DNA from: Actinomycetota bacterium
GTDB taxonomy: Bacteria > Actinomycetota > Actinomycetes > S36-B12
DNA: 5,175 nucleotides
Direction of reading: 5' to 3'
NCBI GenBank assembly: GCA_009700485.1
Contig: WLLZ01000126.1
Location: forward strand, 1-5,175
Shown: positions 4,742 to 5,175 of the stretch, piece after piece
Layout: every line of letters starts with the position of its first letter
Numbering within the stretch: the first letter of the stretch is position 1
Program-made: the position numbers and the translations under genes
Notes under the pieces: model-generated
Databases searched by the model: none
Told to the model about the DNA's origin: nothing
The model's input: the letters and a program-made list of their open reading frames with translations, nothing else

Positions 4742-5175
4742 ATGACCCGAGCCATTCGCATCCTGTCCGCCGTTACCGTTGCCGTGTTGGCCCTAACCGG
4801 GGTGGGCGTACCTGCCAACGGGGCACCCGCCCCTGACATAGCTAGTGGTGGCAACGCACCCGGTGGCTGGAGCATCGGCCCGTCAGCCTACCAAGATCTT
4901 TTCGGCTCGGCTGGTGTTGGTGAGCCACAAGGAACCCTGGTTGCCGACTCAGGTTTTCGGCCGTACCCGCATGGCTTCCCGATCCCAAACTGGGGTTCGG
5001 CTGACAGTTTCGCGCAAAATCAAGTCGTTTACGGGCTCCCCGAGCGTCTAACCCTGGAGAATTACAAAAAAGGCAATTATGAAGGCCCGGCACCGCTTAA
5101 CTCCCTGTCACTGCGCCGCACTCTAGGTGACGGAGTTTGTCAAGATGCGAAGAAAATTGATCCGAAGACCGGTGA
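4742..5175 (+). CDS. Exported protein, N-terminal 144 residues (3' truncated by window)
   Basis: The frame is open from ATG 4742 to the window end. Residues 1-30 are a signal peptide: Arg3 and Arg6, a hydrophobic core of about 7-23, and a likely cleavage after GAPA (residue 30) or after Ala28. The mature part is Gly/Pro-rich, then contains GFRPYPHGFPIPNWG (71-85), LPERLTLENY (99-108) and LRRTLGDGVC (124-133). I recall the order GFRP-HGF-PN(Y/W)G followed by a RR-x-GDxVC block at the N-terminus of uncharacterised secreted actinobacterial proteins that continue into a GHCEG-type, cysteine-protease/transglutaminase-like region. That region would lie beyond the window, so the assignment is tentative. 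The start is preferred over later ones because only it supplies the full signal peptide and fits the leaderless -10. It lies 58 nt after the preceding secreted-protein gene. Confidence 0.75.
   Translation, partial: MTRAIRILSAVTVAVLALTGVGVPANGAPAPDIASGGNAPGGWSIGPSAYQDLFGSAGVGEPQGTLVADSGFRPYPHGFPIPNWGSADSFAQNQVVYGLPERLTLENYKKGNYEGPAPLNSLSLRRTLGDGVCQDAKKIDPKTG

Noticed and set aside
4842..5093. Minus-strand frame rich in Cys and His
   Set aside because: It is antisense to the exported-protein frame starting at 4742; its composition is that of a shadow frame.

Overview
The window looks like chromosomal DNA of an actinobacterium of moderate GC (roughly the mid-50s percent by eye; not computed). 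The signs are a TAP-like tripeptidyl-aminopeptidase-type hydrolase of the kind common in Actinomycetota, two GTG starts, a mix of strong Shine-Dalgarno starts and apparently leaderless starts, and two uncharacterised secreted proteins. No rRNA, tRNA, CRISPR array, insertion sequence or phage gene is visible. The lineage cannot be fixed further from the sequence alone.

Layout. (1) 1-810, + strand: the C-terminal part of a secreted alpha/beta hydrolase whose start lies outside the window. (2) 807-1733, - strand: an EamA/DMT-family permease whose stop codon overlaps the hydrolase stop tail to tail. (3) 1761-3170, - strand: a 469-residue MFS sugar porter that keeps all the XylE sugar-contact residues checked and the proton-coupling Asp. 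It lies 27 nt upstream of the permease, so the two probably form an operon. (4) 3171-3327: a compact divergent regulatory region. It holds a 16-bp near-palindrome overlapping a good -35/-10 pair that fires rightward, a perfect 10-bp inverted repeat that contains the next gene's Shine-Dalgarno, and a possible leaderless -10 for the sugar porter. (5) 3328-3795, + strand: two very small genes. The first is an 80-residue protein with a CxC motif; the second is a 73-residue basic protein with a helix-turn-helix. They are in the same frame and separated only by a TAG and one codon. (6) 3832-4683, + strand: a 283-residue exported protein of a conserved but uncharacterised family. (7) 4742-5175, + strand: the N-terminal part of a second exported protein, running off the window, with an apparently leaderless start.

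How it fits together. The left half handles uptake and export (sugar/H+ symport, metabolite efflux, extracellular peptide hydrolysis). The right half is a probable small operon of two cytoplasmic mini-proteins and a secreted protein, followed by another secreted protein. The most unusual part is 3247-3795: a densely structured control region between a sugar-transporter gene and a gene pair encoding a putative small DNA-binding protein. Autoregulation, or control of the divergent transporter, is a reasonable but untested idea.
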